Part shown: positions 27,849-38,377 of the stretch, in pieces
How the letters are laid out: the number at the start of each line of letters is the position of its first letter
Numbering within the stretch: the first letter of the stretch is position 1
Translations under genes and position numbers: made by a program
From: Pseudomonas sp. DY-1
Lineage (GTDB): Bacteria; Pseudomonadota; Gammaproteobacteria; Pseudomonadales; Pseudomonadaceae
Length of the DNA: 64,000 nucleotides
Assembly (NCBI RefSeq): GCF_003626975.1
Contig: NZ_CP032616.1
Span: forward strand, 5,494,001 to 5,558,000
Direction of reading: 5' to 3'
The notes under the pieces: model-generated
The model's input: only the letters and a program-made list of their open reading frames with translations
Databases searched by the model: none
Told to the model about the DNA's origin: nothing

Positions 27849-28657
27849 AACAACGCGTCATCACCGCGCTGGTGTTGCTGCCCATTGCCCTTGCGGGTTT
27901 CTTCTGGCTGGACGGTGGCGCCTTCGCGCTGTTCATCGGTGCCGTTGTGAGCCTCGGTGCCTGGGAATGGGCGCGCCTGGCGGGCTTCTCTTCCCAGCCC
28001 TTGCGCGTCGCTTACGGACTTCTCGTGGCGGCGCTGCTCTATGGGCTTTATCTCGTGCCGGCCATGGCGCCCCTGGTACTGGTGCTTGGTGTGCTCTGGT
28101 GGGGGGCTGCCACGGTTTTCGTGTTGGGATACCCCGAAACCAGCCGCTACTGGGGTGGAACACCTGGCAAGCTGGTCATCGGTTTGTTGATCCTGCTGCC
28201 CGCCTGGCAGGGCCTGATCCTGTTCAAGCAGTGGCCGCTGGCCAACTGGCTGATCCTGGCAGTGATGGTGCTGGTCTGGGCAGCCGATATCGGCGCCTAT
28301 TTCTCCGGCAAGGCTTTCGGTAAACGCAAGCTTGCGCCTCAGGTGAGTCCCGGTAAGAGCTGGGAAGGCCTGGTGGGTGGATTGCTGGCCAGTCTCCTGA
28401 TTACCGCAGGTGTCGGTTTCTATCGTGGATGGGTCGGTTCCGAGCTGTTGCTGGCCTTGGTGGGTGCAGCCTTGGTTGTGCTGATCTCGGTGGTAGGGGA
28501 CCTGACCGAAAGCATGTTCAAGCGTCAGTCCGGCATCAAGGACAGCAGCAATCTGCTGCCGGGCCACGGTGGCGTACTGGACCGAATCGATAGCCTGACC
28601 GCGGCCATCCCGCTGTTCGCCGCGCTGCTCTGGGCCGCTGGCTGGGGAGCCCTGTGA
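27842..28657 (+). CDS. cdsA: Phosphatidate cytidylyltransferase
   Basis: CdsA makes CDP-diacylglycerol from phosphatidate and CTP at the inner membrane. The 271-residue protein has about eight membrane segments and the family signature [20 protein letters not shown] near residue 220, after the conserved [19 protein letters not shown]. The first start lies within uppS; the stop overlaps the dxr GTG start. Confidence 0.96.
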   Translation: MLKQRVITALVLLPIALAGFFWLDGGAFALFIGAVVSLGAWEWARLAGFSSQPLRVAYGLLVAALLYGLYLVPAMAPLVLVLGVLWWGAATVFVLGYPETSRYWGGTPGKLVIGLLILLPAWQGLILFKQWPLANWLILAVMVLVWAADIGAYFSGKAFGKRKLAPQVSPGKSWEGLVGGLLASLLITAGVGFYRGWVGSELLLALVGAALVVLISVVGDLTESMFKRQSGIKDSSNLLPGHGGVLDRIDSLTAAIPLFAALLWAAGWGAL

Positions 28658-29844
28658 CTCAGCCGCAACGCATTACCGTTCTGGGTGCGACTGGCTCGAT
28701 AGGTCTCAGCACCCTCGACGTCATAGGTCGTCATCCTGATCGCTATCAGGCTTTCGCGCTCAGTGGCTTCAGTCGCCTGAGCGAGCTGGAGGCGCTGTGT
28801 CTGCGCTATCGGCCCGAGTTCGCTGTGGTGCCGGACGCCGATTCCGCCCGTCACTTGCAAGGCGGCCTGCTGGCGGCCGGATTGCACACTCGCGTCCTGG
28901 TTGGCGAGCAGGGTCTTTGCGAAGTCGCTGCGCATCCGCAGGTCGACGCAGTAATGGCCGCTATTGTCGGTGCCGCCGGCCTCAAGCCTACCCTGGCAGC
29001 CGTGGAGGCTGGCAAACGCGTGCTGCTGGCCAACAAGGAAGCGCTGGTCATGTCCGGCGCCCTATTCATGCAGGCCGTACGCAAGAGCGGTTCCGTGCTG
29101 CTGCCCATCGACAGCGAGCACAACGCGATCTTCCAGTGCCTGCCTCGGGATTACGCTCAGGGTTTGGCTCCCGTAGGCGTTCGGCGCATCCTGCTGACCG
29201 CCTCAGGCGGCCCGTTCCGTGAGATGCCGCTGGCACAACTGCCGGATGTTTCGCCCGAGCAAGCCTGCGCCCACCCGAATTGGTCCATGGGGCGAAAGAT
29301 CTCCGTTGATTCGGCCAGCATGATGAACAAAGGTCTCGAGCTGATCGAAGCCTGCTGGCTTTTCGATGCGCGACCGGCCCAGGTTGAAGTGGTGATACAC
29401 CCGCAGAGCGTTATCCACTCCCTGGTGGACTACGTGGATGGCTCGGTACTGGCGCAGCTCGGCAATCCGGACATGCGCACCCCCATCGCCCACGCAATGG
29501 CTTGGCCGGAGCGCATCGATTCCGGTGTGTCGCCGCTGGACTTGTTCGCGGTGGCTCGTCTGGACTTCCAGGCGCCGGACGAAGAGCGCTTCCCATGCCT
29601 GCGTCTTGCGCGGCAGGCGGCAGAGGAGGGGGGCAGCGCCCCGGCGATGCTCAATGCCGCCAACGAGGTGGCTGTGGCGGCATTCCTGGATAGGCGCATC
29701 CGCTTCACAGAGATCGCGAGTATCATCGACGAAGTGCTGAACCGCGAAGCGGCGAATGCGGTCGAAACGCTGGATTCCGTACTGCTGGCGGATGCCCGTG
29801 CTCGGGCGGCGGCGCAGCAGTGGTTAGTTCGTCAAGGGCGGTAA
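28654..29844 (+). CDS. dxr: 1-deoxy-D-xylulose 5-phosphate reductoisomerase
   Basis: Dxr (IspC) is the committed step of the MEP isoprenoid pathway, converting DXP to MEP with NADPH and a divalent metal. The 396-residue protein has the nucleotide-binding [15 protein letters not shown] at the N terminus, [14 protein letters not shown] (metal and substrate site) and [16 protein letters not shown]. It starts with GTG overlapping the cdsA stop (GTGA). Later enzymes IspD and IspF are at 48899 and 52682. Confidence 0.97.
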   Translation: MTQPQRITVLGATGSIGLSTLDVIGRHPDRYQAFALSGFSRLSELEALCLRYRPEFAVVPDADSARHLQGGLLAAGLHTRVLVGEQGLCEVAAHPQVDAVMAAIVGAAGLKPTLAAVEAGKRVLLANKEALVMSGALFMQAVRKSGSVLLPIDSEHNAIFQCLPRDYAQGLAPVGVRRILLTASGGPFREMPLAQLPDVSPEQACAHPNWSMGRKISVDSASMMNKGLELIEACWLFDARPAQVEVVIHPQSVIHSLVDYVDGSVLAQLGNPDMRTPIAHAMAWPERIDSGVSPLDLFAVARLDFQAPDEERFPCLRLARQAAEEGGSAPAMLNAANEVAVAAFLDRRIRFTEIASIIDEVLNREAANAVETLDSVLLADARARAAAQQWLVRQGR

Positions 29845-29883
29845 CAGGTGGCCTAGACAGCCCGCCTGTTCCGGAGGAAACCG

Positions 29884-31236
29884 ATGAGCGCTCTATACAT
29901 GATTGTTGGCACCCTGATCGCCCTCGGGGTGCTGGTGACCTTTCACGAGTTTGGTCACTTCTGGGTTGCACGGCGCTGCGGGGTCAAGGTCCTGCGCTTT
30001 TCCGTGGGCTTCGGCAAGGCCCTGTTCCGCTGGCATGATCGCCACGGCACCGAGTTCGTAGTCGCTGCCATCCCCCTCGGTGGGTACGTGAAGATGTTGG
30101 ACGAGCGCGAGGCTGAAGTGCCCGAAGAGCTGCTTGGTCAGTCCTTCAATCGCAAGCCGGTTGGGCAGCGCATCGCCATTGTGGCTGCCGGTCCCATCGC
30201 CAACTTCCTACTCGCACTGCTGTTCTTCTGGGTACTGGCCATGCTCGGCAGTCAGCAGGTGAAGCCGGTGATAGGCAGCATTGCGCCGGACAGCATTGCT
30301 GCCCGTGCCGGTCTTGAAGCTGGCGAAGAAATCATTTCTGTAGATGGTGAGGTCGTCACTGGCTGGTCGCAGGTCAACCTTCAGCTGGTGCGCCGTCTGG
30401 GTGAAAGCGGCACGCTGCGGGTGAGTGTGCGCGAGTCCGGTGCTTCGACCGAGCAAAGCCATGAGCTGCAGTTGAACAACTGGCTCAAAGGCGTCGACGA
30501 GCCCGATCCTATCGGCGCCCTTGGTATCACGCCCTGGCGCCCGGCGATTCCGCCGATTCTCGCTGAACTCGATCCGAAAGGCCCTGCCCAGGCTGCTGGT
30601 CTCAAGCTCGGCGACCGCCTGTTGGCACTTGATGGGCAGCCTCTGGACGATTGGCAGCAGGTGGTGGAGCGAGTCCGCAAGCGTCCTGCTGAGCGCGTTA
30701 CCTTGCGTGTCGAGAGCGATGGGCAGGTGCGCGATGTTCAATTGAGCCTGGCTGCTCGGGGCGAAGGCGAAGCTCGCAGTGGCTACCTGGGCGCTGGGGT
30801 GAAAGGTGTGGATTGGCCCGCTGAAATGCTACGGGAGGTCAGTTTCGGACCGCTGGATGCTGTTACCGAAGCGATGGCCAGAACCTGGTCCATGAGCCTG
30901 CTAACTCTGGATTCCTTAAAGAAAATGTTGCTTGGCGAGCTCTCGGTAAAAAACTTGAGCGGGCCGATAACCATTGCTAAAGTGGCGGGCGCTTCGGCCC
31001 AGTCCGGGGTGGGGGATTTTCTGAACTTCCTCGCCTATCTGAGCATAAGCCTGGGGGTTCTCAATCTGTTGCCAATTCCTGTCCTGGACGGGGGGCACCT
31101 GCTGTTCTACTTGATCGAACTGGTGCGGCGTCGCCCAGTATCGGAGCGGGTGCAGGCTTGGGGGGTGCAGATCGGTATCAGTCTGGTCGTGGGGGTGATG
31201 TTGCTCGCCCTGGTAAACGATCTGAGCCGTCTGTAA
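29884..31236 (+). CDS. rseP: Site-2 intramembrane protease, MucP/RseP
   Basis: RseP (MucP in P. aeruginosa) cleaves the anti-sigma factor RseA/MucA within the membrane, releasing the envelope-stress sigma factor. The 450-residue protein has the zinc site HEFGH (His21, Glu22, His25) in the first helix, two PDZ domains (about residues 115-195 and 220-300), and the third ligand motif in NLLPIPVLDGGH. It lies directly upstream of bamA, the usual order. Confidence 0.96.
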   Translation: MSALYMIVGTLIALGVLVTFHEFGHFWVARRCGVKVLRFSVGFGKALFRWHDRHGTEFVVAAIPLGGYVKMLDEREAEVPEELLGQSFNRKPVGQRIAIVAAGPIANFLLALLFFWVLAMLGSQQVKPVIGSIAPDSIAARAGLEAGEEIISVDGEVVTGWSQVNLQLVRRLGESGTLRVSVRESGASTEQSHELQLNNWLKGVDEPDPIGALGITPWRPAIPPILAELDPKGPAQAAGLKLGDRLLALDGQPLDDWQQVVERVRKRPAERVTLRVESDGQVRDVQLSLAARGEGEARSGYLGAGVKGVDWPAEMLREVSFGPLDAVTEAMARTWSMSLLTLDSLKKMLLGELSVKNLSGPITIAKVAGASAQSGVGDFLNFLAYLSISLGVLNLLPIPVLDGGHLLFYLIELVRRRPVSERVQAWGVQIGISLVVGVMLLALVNDLSRL

Positions 31237-31255
31237 CGAGTCACTGAATTTCGAG

Positions 31256-31283
31256 TCTGCCGCCTTGTGCGGCAGATTCTTTA
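31256..31283 (+). terminator. Hairpin terminator between rseP and bamA
   Basis: TCTGCCGC-cttgt-GCGGCAGA followed by TTCTTTATT. It would end or attenuate the upstream run just before bamA. Confidence 0.75.
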
Positions 31284-31310
31284 TTACCGGTTGGAATAAA
31301 AAAGGACTTC

Positions 31311-33662
31311 ATGAAACGCCTGCTGCTACCTGCGGTGCTTGCCGCACTCATGATCGCCGAGGTTCACGCCGAGTCCTTCAACATCTCCGACATTCGCGTC
31401 AACGGCCTGCAGCGAGTTTCCGCTGGCAGCGTGTTCGGCGCACTTCCGCTCAACGTCGGTGACACCGCGGACGACCGTCGTCTGGTCGAAGCTACCCGCG
31501 CACTGTTCAAGACCGGCTTCTTCCAGGATATCCAACTGGGTCGCGATGGCGATGTGCTGGTCATTACCGTAGTCGAGCGCCCGTCGATTTCCAGCATCGA
31601 GATCGAAGGCAACAAGGCCATCAGCACCGAAGACCTGCTCAAAGGGCTAAAACAGTCGGGCCTTGCCGAAGGTGAAATCTTCCAGCGCGCGACCCTTGAA
31701 GGTGTGCGTAACGAACTGCAGCGCCAGTACGTGGCCCAAGGCCGATACTCCGCCGAGATCGAGGCTGATGTGAATCCGCAGCCGCGTAACCGCGTAGCGC
31801 TGAAGATCAAGATCAACGAAGGCTCCGTTGCGGCCATCCAGCACATCAATATCGTCGGCAATACTGTCTTCTCTGATGAAGACCTGATCGACCTGTTCGA
31901 ACTGAAGACCACCAACTGGCTGTCCTTCTTCAAGAACGACGACAAGTACGCCCGCGAGAAACTCTCCGGTGACTTGGAGCGTCTGCGCTCCTACTACCTG
32001 GACCGCGGCTACATCAACATGGATATCTCCTCCACCCAGGTATCCATCACTCCGGACAAGAAGCACGTCTACGTCACCGTGAACGTGGACGAGGGCGAAA
32101 AGTACACCGTCAGCGACGTCAAGCTCTCCGGTGACCTGAAGGTTCCCGAAGACGAAGTGAAGAAGCTGCTGCTGGTGCAGAAGGGGCAGGTCTTCTCGCG
32201 CAAGGTAATGACTACCACTTCCGAGCTGATAACCCGTCGCCTGGGTAACGAGGGCTATACCTTCGCCAACGTGAACGGCGTCCCGGAGGCCCATGACGAG
32301 GACAACACCGTTTCCATCACCTTCGTGGTCGATCCGGGTAAACGTGCCTACGTCAACCGTATCAACTTCCGCGGCAACACCAAGACCGAAGACGAAGTAC
32401 TGCGCCGCGAAATGCGTCAGATGGAAGGTGGCTGGGCCTCGACCTACCTCATCGACCAGTCCAAGACTCGTCTTGAGCGTCTCGGCTTCTTCAAGGAAGT
32501 CAACGTCGAGACCCCGCAGGTGCCTGGCACCGACGACCAGGTCGACGTGAACTACACCGTGGAAGAGCAGCCGTCCGGCTCCATCACCGCCAGCGTGGGC
32601 TTCGCCCAGAGTGCGGGCCTGATCCTGGGCGGCTCCATCAGCCAGAACAACTTCCTGGGCACCGGTAACAAGGTCAGCATTGGCCTGACGCGTTCCGAGT
32701 ACCAGACCCGCTACAACTTCGGTTTCGTTGACCCCTACTGGACACCGGACGGCGTGAGCCTGGGCTACAACGCCTTCTATCGCAGCACCGACTACGACGA
32801 CCTCGACGTGGACGTATCCAGCTATGCGGTGGACAGCTACGGCGCGGGCGTCAGCATCGGCTACCCGATCAGTGAGACCGGGCGCCTTACCTACGGCCTG
32901 ACCGTGCAGCAGGACAAGATCAACACCGGCATCTATACCGTCGACGAGATCTTTGACTTCATCGATCAGGAAGGCGACAGCTACCTGAACTTCAAGGGCT
33001 CCATCGGCTGGTCCGAATCGACCCTGAACAAAGGCGTGCTGGCCACTCGTGGTCATTCCCAGAGCCTGGTGCTGGAAAGCACCATTCCGGGTAGCGACCT
33101 GTCGTTCTACAAGCTCGACTACCGCGGCCAGTTGTTCACTCCGCTGAGCCAGAACACTGCCCTGCGCTGGCACACCGAGTTGGGCTACGGCGACAGCTAC
33201 GGCTCCACTTCCGAGCTGCCGTTCTACGAGCATTACTTCGCGGGTGGCTTCAACTCCGTGCGTGGCTTCGAAGACAGCAGCCTGGGCCCACGCAGCACAC
33301 CGAGCAAAGGTACCAAGCCGGGCACTGCTTTCGACCCGGACCAGGATCCGCTGCCTTTCGGTGGCAACGTTCTGATCCAGGGTGGTGTCGAGTTGCTGTT
33401 CCCGATGCCATTCGTCAAGGACCAGCGCCAGTTGCGTACTGTGCTGTTCTGGGATGTGGGTAACGTATTCGATACCAGTTGCTCGTCTACTGCGACCAAC
33501 TGCAGCAGCATCAACGCCGGTGACCTGGCCAGTTCCGTGGGTGTCGGCCTGACCTGGATCACTGCATTGGGTCCGCTGAGCTTCAGTCTGGGCATGCCTG
33601 TCAAGAAACCGGACAATGCCGATACCCAGGTGTTCCAGTTCTCTCTGGGCCAGACCTTCTAA
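31311..33662 (+). CDS. bamA: Outer-membrane protein assembly factor BamA
   Basis: BamA (Opr86) is the core of the complex that inserts beta-barrel proteins into the outer membrane. The 783-residue precursor has a signal peptide ending in VHA (about residue 21), five POTRA domains (about 22-420) and a C-terminal 16-strand barrel with the conserved loop-6 VRGF motif near residue 649. The final residues FSLGQTF end in Phe, as barrels normally do. One POTRA/barrel length is as expected, and no truncation is seen. Confidence 0.98.
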   Translation: MKRLLLPAVLAALMIAEVHAESFNISDIRVNGLQRVSAGSVFGALPLNVGDTADDRRLVEATRALFKTGFFQDIQLGRDGDVLVITVVERPSISSIEIEGNKAISTEDLLKGLKQSGLAEGEIFQRATLEGVRNELQRQYVAQGRYSAEIEADVNPQPRNRVALKIKINEGSVAAIQHINIVGNTVFSDEDLIDLFELKTTNWLSFFKNDDKYAREKLSGDLERLRSYYLDRGYINMDISSTQVSITPDKKHVYVTVNVDEGEKYTVSDVKLSGDLKVPEDEVKKLLLVQKGQVFSRKVMTTTSELITRRLGNEGYTFANVNGVPEAHDEDNTVSITFVVDPGKRAYVNRINFRGNTKTEDEVLRREMRQMEGGWASTYLIDQSKTRLERLGFFKEVNVETPQVPGTDDQVDVNYTVEEQPSGSITASVGFAQSAGLILGGSISQNNFLGTGNKVSIGLTRSEYQTRYNFGFVDPYWTPDGVSLGYNAFYRSTDYDDLDVDVSSYAVDSYGAGVSIGYPISETGRLTYGLTVQQDKINTGIYTVDEIFDFIDQEGDSYLNFKGSIGWSESTLNKGVLATRGHSQSLVLESTIPGSDLSFYKLDYRGQLFTPLSQNTALRWHTELGYGDSYGSTSELPFYEHYFAGGFNSVRGFEDSSLGPRSTPSKGTKPGTAFDPDQDPLPFGGNVLIQGGVELLFPMPFVKDQRQLRTVLFWDVGNVFDTSCSSTATNCSSINAGDLASSVGVGLTWITALGPLSFSLGMPVKKPDNADTQVFQFSLGQTF

Positions 33663-33704
33663 GTGTTATTTCAAGACAACAGTAAGTGTTGCAGGAGTTG
33701 CATC

Positions 33705-34208
33705 GTGCGTAAGTTGACTCAATTCGTTCTGGTTGCCGCTGCCATGATGGCGACTCCGGCCTTCGCGGAAATGAAGATTGCGGTACTGAACTATCAAATG
33801 GCCCTGCTCGAGTCCGACGCCGCCAAGAAGTACGCGGTCGATGCCGAGAAGAAATTCGGTCCCCAGCTGAACAAACTGAAGACCCTGGAGAGCGACGCCA
33901 AACGTATCCAGGACCGTCTGGTGAAAGACGGCGAGAAGATGCAACAAGCCGAACGTGAGCGCCTGGAGCTTGAATTCAAGCAGAAGGCCCGCGATTTCCA
34001 GTTCCAGTCCAAGGAACTGAACGAAGCCAAGGCCGTTGCTGACCGCGACATGCTCAAGCAGCTCAAGCCGAAGCTGGACAAGGCTGTTGAAGAAGTCCTG
34101 AAGCAAGGCAGCTATGACCTGGTGCTGGAGCGTGGTGCTGTGGTTGATGTCAAGCCGCAGTACGACATCACCCGCCAAGTCATTGAGCGCATGAACCAGC
34201 AGCGCTGA
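33705..34208 (+). CDS. ompH: Periplasmic chaperone OmpH/Skp
   Basis: Skp/OmpH holds unfolded outer-membrane proteins in the periplasm for delivery to BamA. The 167-residue precursor has a signal peptide ending PAFA and a highly charged, Lys/Glu-rich helical region (about residues 45-125) that forms the tentacle arms. I chose the GTG at 33705, with GCAGGAG 7 bp upstream, over an upstream ATG at 33663 that adds a cysteine-rich stretch in front of the signal peptide. Confidence 0.93.
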   Translation: MRKLTQFVLVAAAMMATPAFAEMKIAVLNYQMALLESDAAKKYAVDAEKKFGPQLNKLKTLESDAKRIQDRLVKDGEKMQQAERERLELEFKQKARDFQFQSKELNEAKAVADRDMLKQLKPKLDKAVEEVLKQGSYDLVLERGAVVDVKPQYDITRQVIERMNQQR

Positions 34209-35269
34209 TGATGGCAACTCCGGTCTTCACTCTGGGCCAACTGGCTGAGCGTCTCGGAGCCACCGTGCGTGGTTCCGAGGAAAAAGCGATCACCGGCCTG
34301 GCCACCCTGCAGGAGGCCGGCCCTGGCCACCTCAGCTTCCTGGCTAATCCGCAGTACCGCAAGTTCCTTGCCGACTGCAAGGCGGGAGCGGTGTTGCTGA
34401 CTCAGGCTGATGCCGAGGGCTTTGCCGGCGACGCGCTGGTGGTACCCAATCCCTATCTGGCCTACGCCGAGCTATCCCACTTGTTCGACCCGAAGCCGAA
34501 GGCTCAGCCCGGCATTCATCCGACCGCTGTGGTGGCGGTTGATGCCAAGGTTGACCCGAGTGCCAGCGTTGGAGCTTATGCGGTGATCGAGTCCGGTGCG
34601 CAGATCGGGGCCGGAGTGACCTTGGGCGCCCACTGCGTCGTAGGTGCCCGTACCGTGATTGGTGAGGGCGGCTGGCTCGCGCCGCGCGTGACCCTTTATC
34701 ACGACGTGAAGATCGGCAAGCGTGTCGTGATCCAGTCCGGTGCCGTGATAGGCGGTGAGGGCTTCGGCTTCGCCAACGAAAAGGGCGTTTGGCAGAAAAT
34801 CGCACAGATCGGCGGCGTTACCCTGGGCGACGACGTGGAAGTGGGGGCCAATACCACCATCGACCGTGGTGCCCTCTCCGATACGCTGATCGGCAATGGC
34901 GTGAAGCTGGATAACCAGATCATGATCGCCCACAACGTGCAGGTCGGTGACAACACCGCCATGGCTGGCTGTGTGGGCATTTCCGGCAGCACCAAGATTG
35001 GCCGCAACTGCATGATCGCCGGTGGCGTGGGCATGGTTGGCCATATCGAGGTCTGCGACAACGTGTTTGTCACCGGCATGACCATGGTGACTCGCAATAT
35101 CACCGAGCCGGGTGCTTATTCCTCCGGTACCGCGATGCAGACTGCCGCGGATTGGAAGAAGAGCGCTGCCCGGATCCGCCAGTTGGACGACATGGCGCGT
35201 CGTCTGCAGCAACTGGAAAAACGCCTGGCGGCAGTGACCCCGGGCGGGGATGCTTCATCAGAAGCGTGA
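34208..35269 (+). CDS. lpxD: UDP-3-O-(3-hydroxyacyl)glucosamine N-acyltransferase
   Basis: LpxD adds the second hydroxyacyl chain in lipid A synthesis. The 353-residue protein has an N-terminal uridine-binding domain ([20 protein letters not shown]), then hexapeptide repeats forming a beta-helix, with the catalytic His in [12 protein letters not shown] (about residue 241), and a C-terminal helix ([20 protein letters not shown]). The ATG at 34208 overlaps the ompH stop as TGATG; a second ATG follows at 34211. Confidence 0.97.
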   Translation: MMATPVFTLGQLAERLGATVRGSEEKAITGLATLQEAGPGHLSFLANPQYRKFLADCKAGAVLLTQADAEGFAGDALVVPNPYLAYAELSHLFDPKPKAQPGIHPTAVVAVDAKVDPSASVGAYAVIESGAQIGAGVTLGAHCVVGARTVIGEGGWLAPRVTLYHDVKIGKRVVIQSGAVIGGEGFGFANEKGVWQKIAQIGGVTLGDDVEVGANTTIDRGALSDTLIGNGVKLDNQIMIAHNVQVGDNTAMAGCVGISGSTKIGRNCMIAGGVGMVGHIEVCDNVFVTGMTMVTRNITEPGAYSSGTAMQTAADWKKSAARIRQLDDMARRLQQLEKRLAAVTPGGDASSEA

Positions 35270-35317
35270 TTCACGCCGCGCCGTGCATCCCCAATCCTCT
35301 GAAAAGGCTCCAGGAAC

Positions 35318-35758
35318 ATGATGGACATCAACGAGATTCGCGAATATCTGCCGCACCGCTACCCTTTCCTCCTGGTAGATCGGGTGGTGGAGCTGGATGT
35401 TGAAGGCAAGCGCATTCGCGCCTACAAGAATGTCAGCATCAACGAGCCCTTCTTCAATGGCCACTTCCCGCAGCATCCCATCATGCCGGGCGTACTGATC
35501 ATCGAGGCCATGGCCCAGGCGGCGGGCATCCTTGGCTTCAAGATGCTCGACGTCAAGCCTGCGGACGGCACCCTTTATTACTTCGTGGGTTCCGATAAGC
35601 TGCGCTTCCGCCAGCCGGTGCTACCGGGCGATCAGTTGATCCTCAGTGCGCAGTTCCTCAGCGTCAAACGCGGCATCTGGAAGTTCGACTGCCATGCCAG
35701 CGTCGATGGCAAGGAAGTATGCTCGGCCGAGATTATCTGTGCGGAACGCAAACTATGA
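35318..35758 (+). CDS. fabZ: 3-hydroxyacyl-[acyl-carrier-protein] dehydratase
   Basis: FabZ dehydrates 3-hydroxyacyl-ACP in fatty acid elongation and competes with LpxA/LpxD for the same substrates. The 146-residue hot-dog-fold protein has catalytic His49 ([12 protein letters not shown]) and Glu63 ([10 protein letters not shown]). It lies between lpxD and lpxA, and its stop overlaps the lpxA start (ATGA), keeping lipid A and fatty acid synthesis in balance. Confidence 0.97.
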   Translation: MMDINEIREYLPHRYPFLLVDRVVELDVEGKRIRAYKNVSINEPFFNGHFPQHPIMPGVLIIEAMAQAAGILGFKMLDVKPADGTLYYFVGSDKLRFRQPVLPGDQLILSAQFLSVKRGIWKFDCHASVDGKEVCSAEIICAERKL

Positions 35759-36531
35759 GTTTGATTGACCCTCGCGCCATTATCGATCCGGCAGCCAAGC
35801 TGGCGGATGGAGTTCAGGTCGGCCCCTGGTCGATCATTGGACCCGATGTGGAAGTCGGCGAGGGGACCGTGGTCGGACCGCATGTGGTCATCAAGGGACC
35901 GACCCGTATTGGCAAGCACAATCGCATCTACCAGTTCTCTTCGGTGGGTGAAGACACGCCTGACCTCAAGTACAAGGGTGAACCCACGCGCCTGGTGATC
36001 GGTGACCACAATGTGATCCGCGAAGGCGTGACCATCCATCGTGGCACCGTGCAGGACCGCTCCGAGACCACTATCGGCGACCACAATCTGCTGATGGCCT
36101 ACGTGCATATCGGTCACGACAGCGTGATCGCCAACAATTGCATCCTGGTCAACAACACTGCACTGGCCGGCCACGTACATGTGGATGACTGGGCGATCCT
36201 GTCCGGCTATACCCTGGTCCACCAGTTCTGCCGCATCGGCGCCCACAGCTTCTCCGGTATGGGCACGGCAATCGGCAAGGATGTTCCGGCATACGTCACG
36301 GTTTTCGGCAACCCAGCCGAGGCCCGCAGCATGAACTTCGAAGGCATGCGACGTCGTGGCTTCAGTGCCGAGGCCATCGCCGCTCTGCGTCGTGCCTACA
36401 AGGTGGTCTATCGCCAGGGGTTGACCGTGGAGCAGGCGCTGGCCGAACTGGCCGAGTCCGCTGCGCAGTTCCCGGAAGTGGCAGTTTTCCGCGACTCCAT
36501 CCAGTCCTCGACCCGCGGCATTACCCGCTGA
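35755..36531 (+). CDS. lpxA: Acyl-ACP:UDP-N-acetylglucosamine O-acyltransferase
   Basis: LpxA catalyses the first step of lipid A synthesis. The 258-residue trimeric beta-helix protein has many hexapeptide repeats from residue 3 on, the catalytic-His segment [14 protein letters not shown] (near residue 120) and the C-terminal helical region starting about residue 195. The ATG at 35755 ([11 protein letters not shown]) is used; the frame begins earlier inside fabZ. Confidence 0.97.
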   Translation: MSLIDPRAIIDPAAKLADGVQVGPWSIIGPDVEVGEGTVVGPHVVIKGPTRIGKHNRIYQFSSVGEDTPDLKYKGEPTRLVIGDHNVIREGVTIHRGTVQDRSETTIGDHNLLMAYVHIGHDSVIANNCILVNNTALAGHVHVDDWAILSGYTLVHQFCRIGAHSFSGMGTAIGKDVPAYVTVFGNPAEARSMNFEGMRRRGFSAEAIAALRRAYKVVYRQGLTVEQALAELAESAAQFPEVAVFRDSIQSSTRGITR

Positions 36532-36535
36532 GCAC

Positions 36536-37669
36536 ATGAATCGTCCATTGCGCATCGCGCTGGTTGCCGGCGAGGCGTCCGGCGATATTCTCGGCTCCAC
36601 CCTGATGCACGCGCTAAAGGCGCGCCATCCTGACGCCCAGTTCATTGGCGTTGGCGGCCCGCTTATGCAGGCAGAAGGGTTGGAATCCTATTTCCCCATG
36701 GAACGCCTGGCAGTCATGGGACTGGTGGAAGTCCTTGGGCGCCTCCCGGAGCTGCTGGCACGCCGCAAACAGCTCATCCGGACCCTGATCGACGAGCGCC
36801 CTGACGTTTTTATTGGAATCGATGCACCTGACTTCACCCTCGGCGTCGAACTCAAGCTTCGTCGTGCCGGTATCAAGACAGTGCATTACGTCAGCCCTTC
36901 GGTCTGGGCTTGGCGGCAGAAACGTGTACTGAAGATCCGCGAAGGCTGCGATCTGATGCTCACGCTCTTCCCCTTCGAAGCACGTTTCTACGAAGAGAAA
37001 GGCGTTCCGGTCCGATTTGTCGGGCATCCGCTGGCCGATGCCATCCCGCTGGAGGCCGATCGCTCAGCCGCTCGCAGGGCGCTGGACTTGCCGGAAGACT
37101 CTGCCGTTGTAGCGCTACTACCCGGTAGCCGCGGTGGTGAAGTGGGCAGGCTGGGGGAGTTGTTCCTCGATGCTGCCGAGCGTCTGCGTTCGATTCGCCC
37201 CGGTATCCGTTTCGTTCTGCCGTGTGCGAGCCCGGAGCGGAGGGTGCAGATCGAGGCGATGCTAGCCAGTCGAAACTTGCCGTTGAAGTTGCTCGACGGC
37301 CGCTCCCATGACGCTCTGGCCGCTTGCGACGCGGTACTGATCGCCTCTGGGACTGCCACCCTGGAGGCACTGTTGTACAAGCGCCCGATGGTGGTGGCCT
37401 ACAAGGTGGCACCGCTGACCTATCGGATTCTCAAGCGCCTGGTGAAAAGCCCGTACGTGTCCTTGCCCAACCTGCTGGCCCAGCGCTTGCTGGTGCCCGA
37501 GCTGCTGCAGGATGCCGCTACGCCGGAGGCGCTTGCCCAGGCCGTTTCGCCCCTGCTCGACGACGGCGAGGTGCAGACGCACGGTTTCGACGTCATTCAT
37601 CGCGCTCTGCGCCGAGACGCCTCGCGCGAGGCGGCCGATGCCATCCTGAAATTGATTGGAGTGTCCTGA
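36536..37669 (+). CDS. lpxB: Lipid A disaccharide synthase
   Basis: LpxB joins UDP-2,3-diacylglucosamine and lipid X, a peripheral membrane GT19 glycosyltransferase. The 377-residue protein has [12 protein letters not shown] at the N terminus, [28 protein letters not shown] and [10 protein letters not shown], all family landmarks. It follows lpxA by 4 bp and overlaps rnhB by one base. Confidence 0.97.
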   Translation: MNRPLRIALVAGEASGDILGSTLMHALKARHPDAQFIGVGGPLMQAEGLESYFPMERLAVMGLVEVLGRLPELLARRKQLIRTLIDERPDVFIGIDAPDFTLGVELKLRRAGIKTVHYVSPSVWAWRQKRVLKIREGCDLMLTLFPFEARFYEEKGVPVRFVGHPLADAIPLEADRSAARRALDLPEDSAVVALLPGSRGGEVGRLGELFLDAAERLRSIRPGIRFVLPCASPERRVQIEAMLASRNLPLKLLDGRSHDALAACDAVLIASGTATLEALLYKRPMVVAYKVAPLTYRILKRLVKSPYVSLPNLLAQRLLVPELLQDAATPEALAQAVSPLLDDGEVQTHGFDVIHRALRRDASREAADAILKLIGVS

Positions 37670-38271
37670 TGCAACTCGGTCTGGATTTCAGTCTGGTAGA
37701 AGAGTTGGTGGCTGGTGTCGACGAAGTTGGCCGTGGCCCCCTCTGTGGTCCGGTGGTGACGGCCGCGGTGATCCTCGACCCGGCACGGCCGATCCTCGGC
37801 CTTAACGATTCGAAGAAGCTCTCCGAAGCCCGTCGTGATGCGCTGTTCGACGAAATACGCGAAAAGGCTCTGGCCTGGTGCATCGCGCGCGCCGAAGTGG
37901 AAGAGATCGATCAGCTGAACATCCTTCACGCGACCATGCTGGCCATGCAGCGCGCAGTGGAGGGCCTCAGTGTGACGCCGAAGCTGGCCCTTATCGACGG
38001 CAACCGTTGTCCCAAGCTCAAGGTGCCCAGCGCTCCTGTGGTCAAAGGCGACAGCCAGGTTCCCGCGATCGCCGCCGCGTCCATCCTGGCCAAGGTCAGC
38101 CGTGACCGTGAAATGGCCGAACTGGACGCGCTTTACCCGGGTTACGGCATCGCCGGACACAAGGGTTACCCCACGGCCGTCCATCTGGAAGCCTTGCGCC
38201 GACTGGGCCCCACCTCAATCCATCGCCGTTCTTTCGGCCCGGTCCGGGATCTCATCGAAGGCGGTTATTGA
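37669..38271 (+). CDS. rnhB: Ribonuclease HII
   Basis: RNase HII nicks DNA at embedded ribonucleotides and degrades RNA in hybrids. The 200-residue protein has the acidic active-site DEVGRG (Asp18, Glu19), LNDSKKLSE and the conserved [13 protein letters not shown]. The ATG at 37669 overlaps the lpxB stop. It closes the envelope supercluster before dnaE. Confidence 0.96.
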   Translation: MQLGLDFSLVEELVAGVDEVGRGPLCGPVVTAAVILDPARPILGLNDSKKLSEARRDALFDEIREKALAWCIARAEVEEIDQLNILHATMLAMQRAVEGLSVTPKLALIDGNRCPKLKVPSAPVVKGDSQVPAIAAASILAKVSRDREMAELDALYPGYGIAGHKGYPTAVHLEALRRLGPTSIHRRSFGPVRDLIEGGY

Positions 38272-38377
38272 GGCGCAATGTCGCGCCTATCCGCGACCTT
38301 GCCCCAAGCCTGTAGCTTTGTCCGAGGGCCCGGTACAATCCGGGCCCTGTCGTTTTCGCGTTTTGCATAGGACTTCC

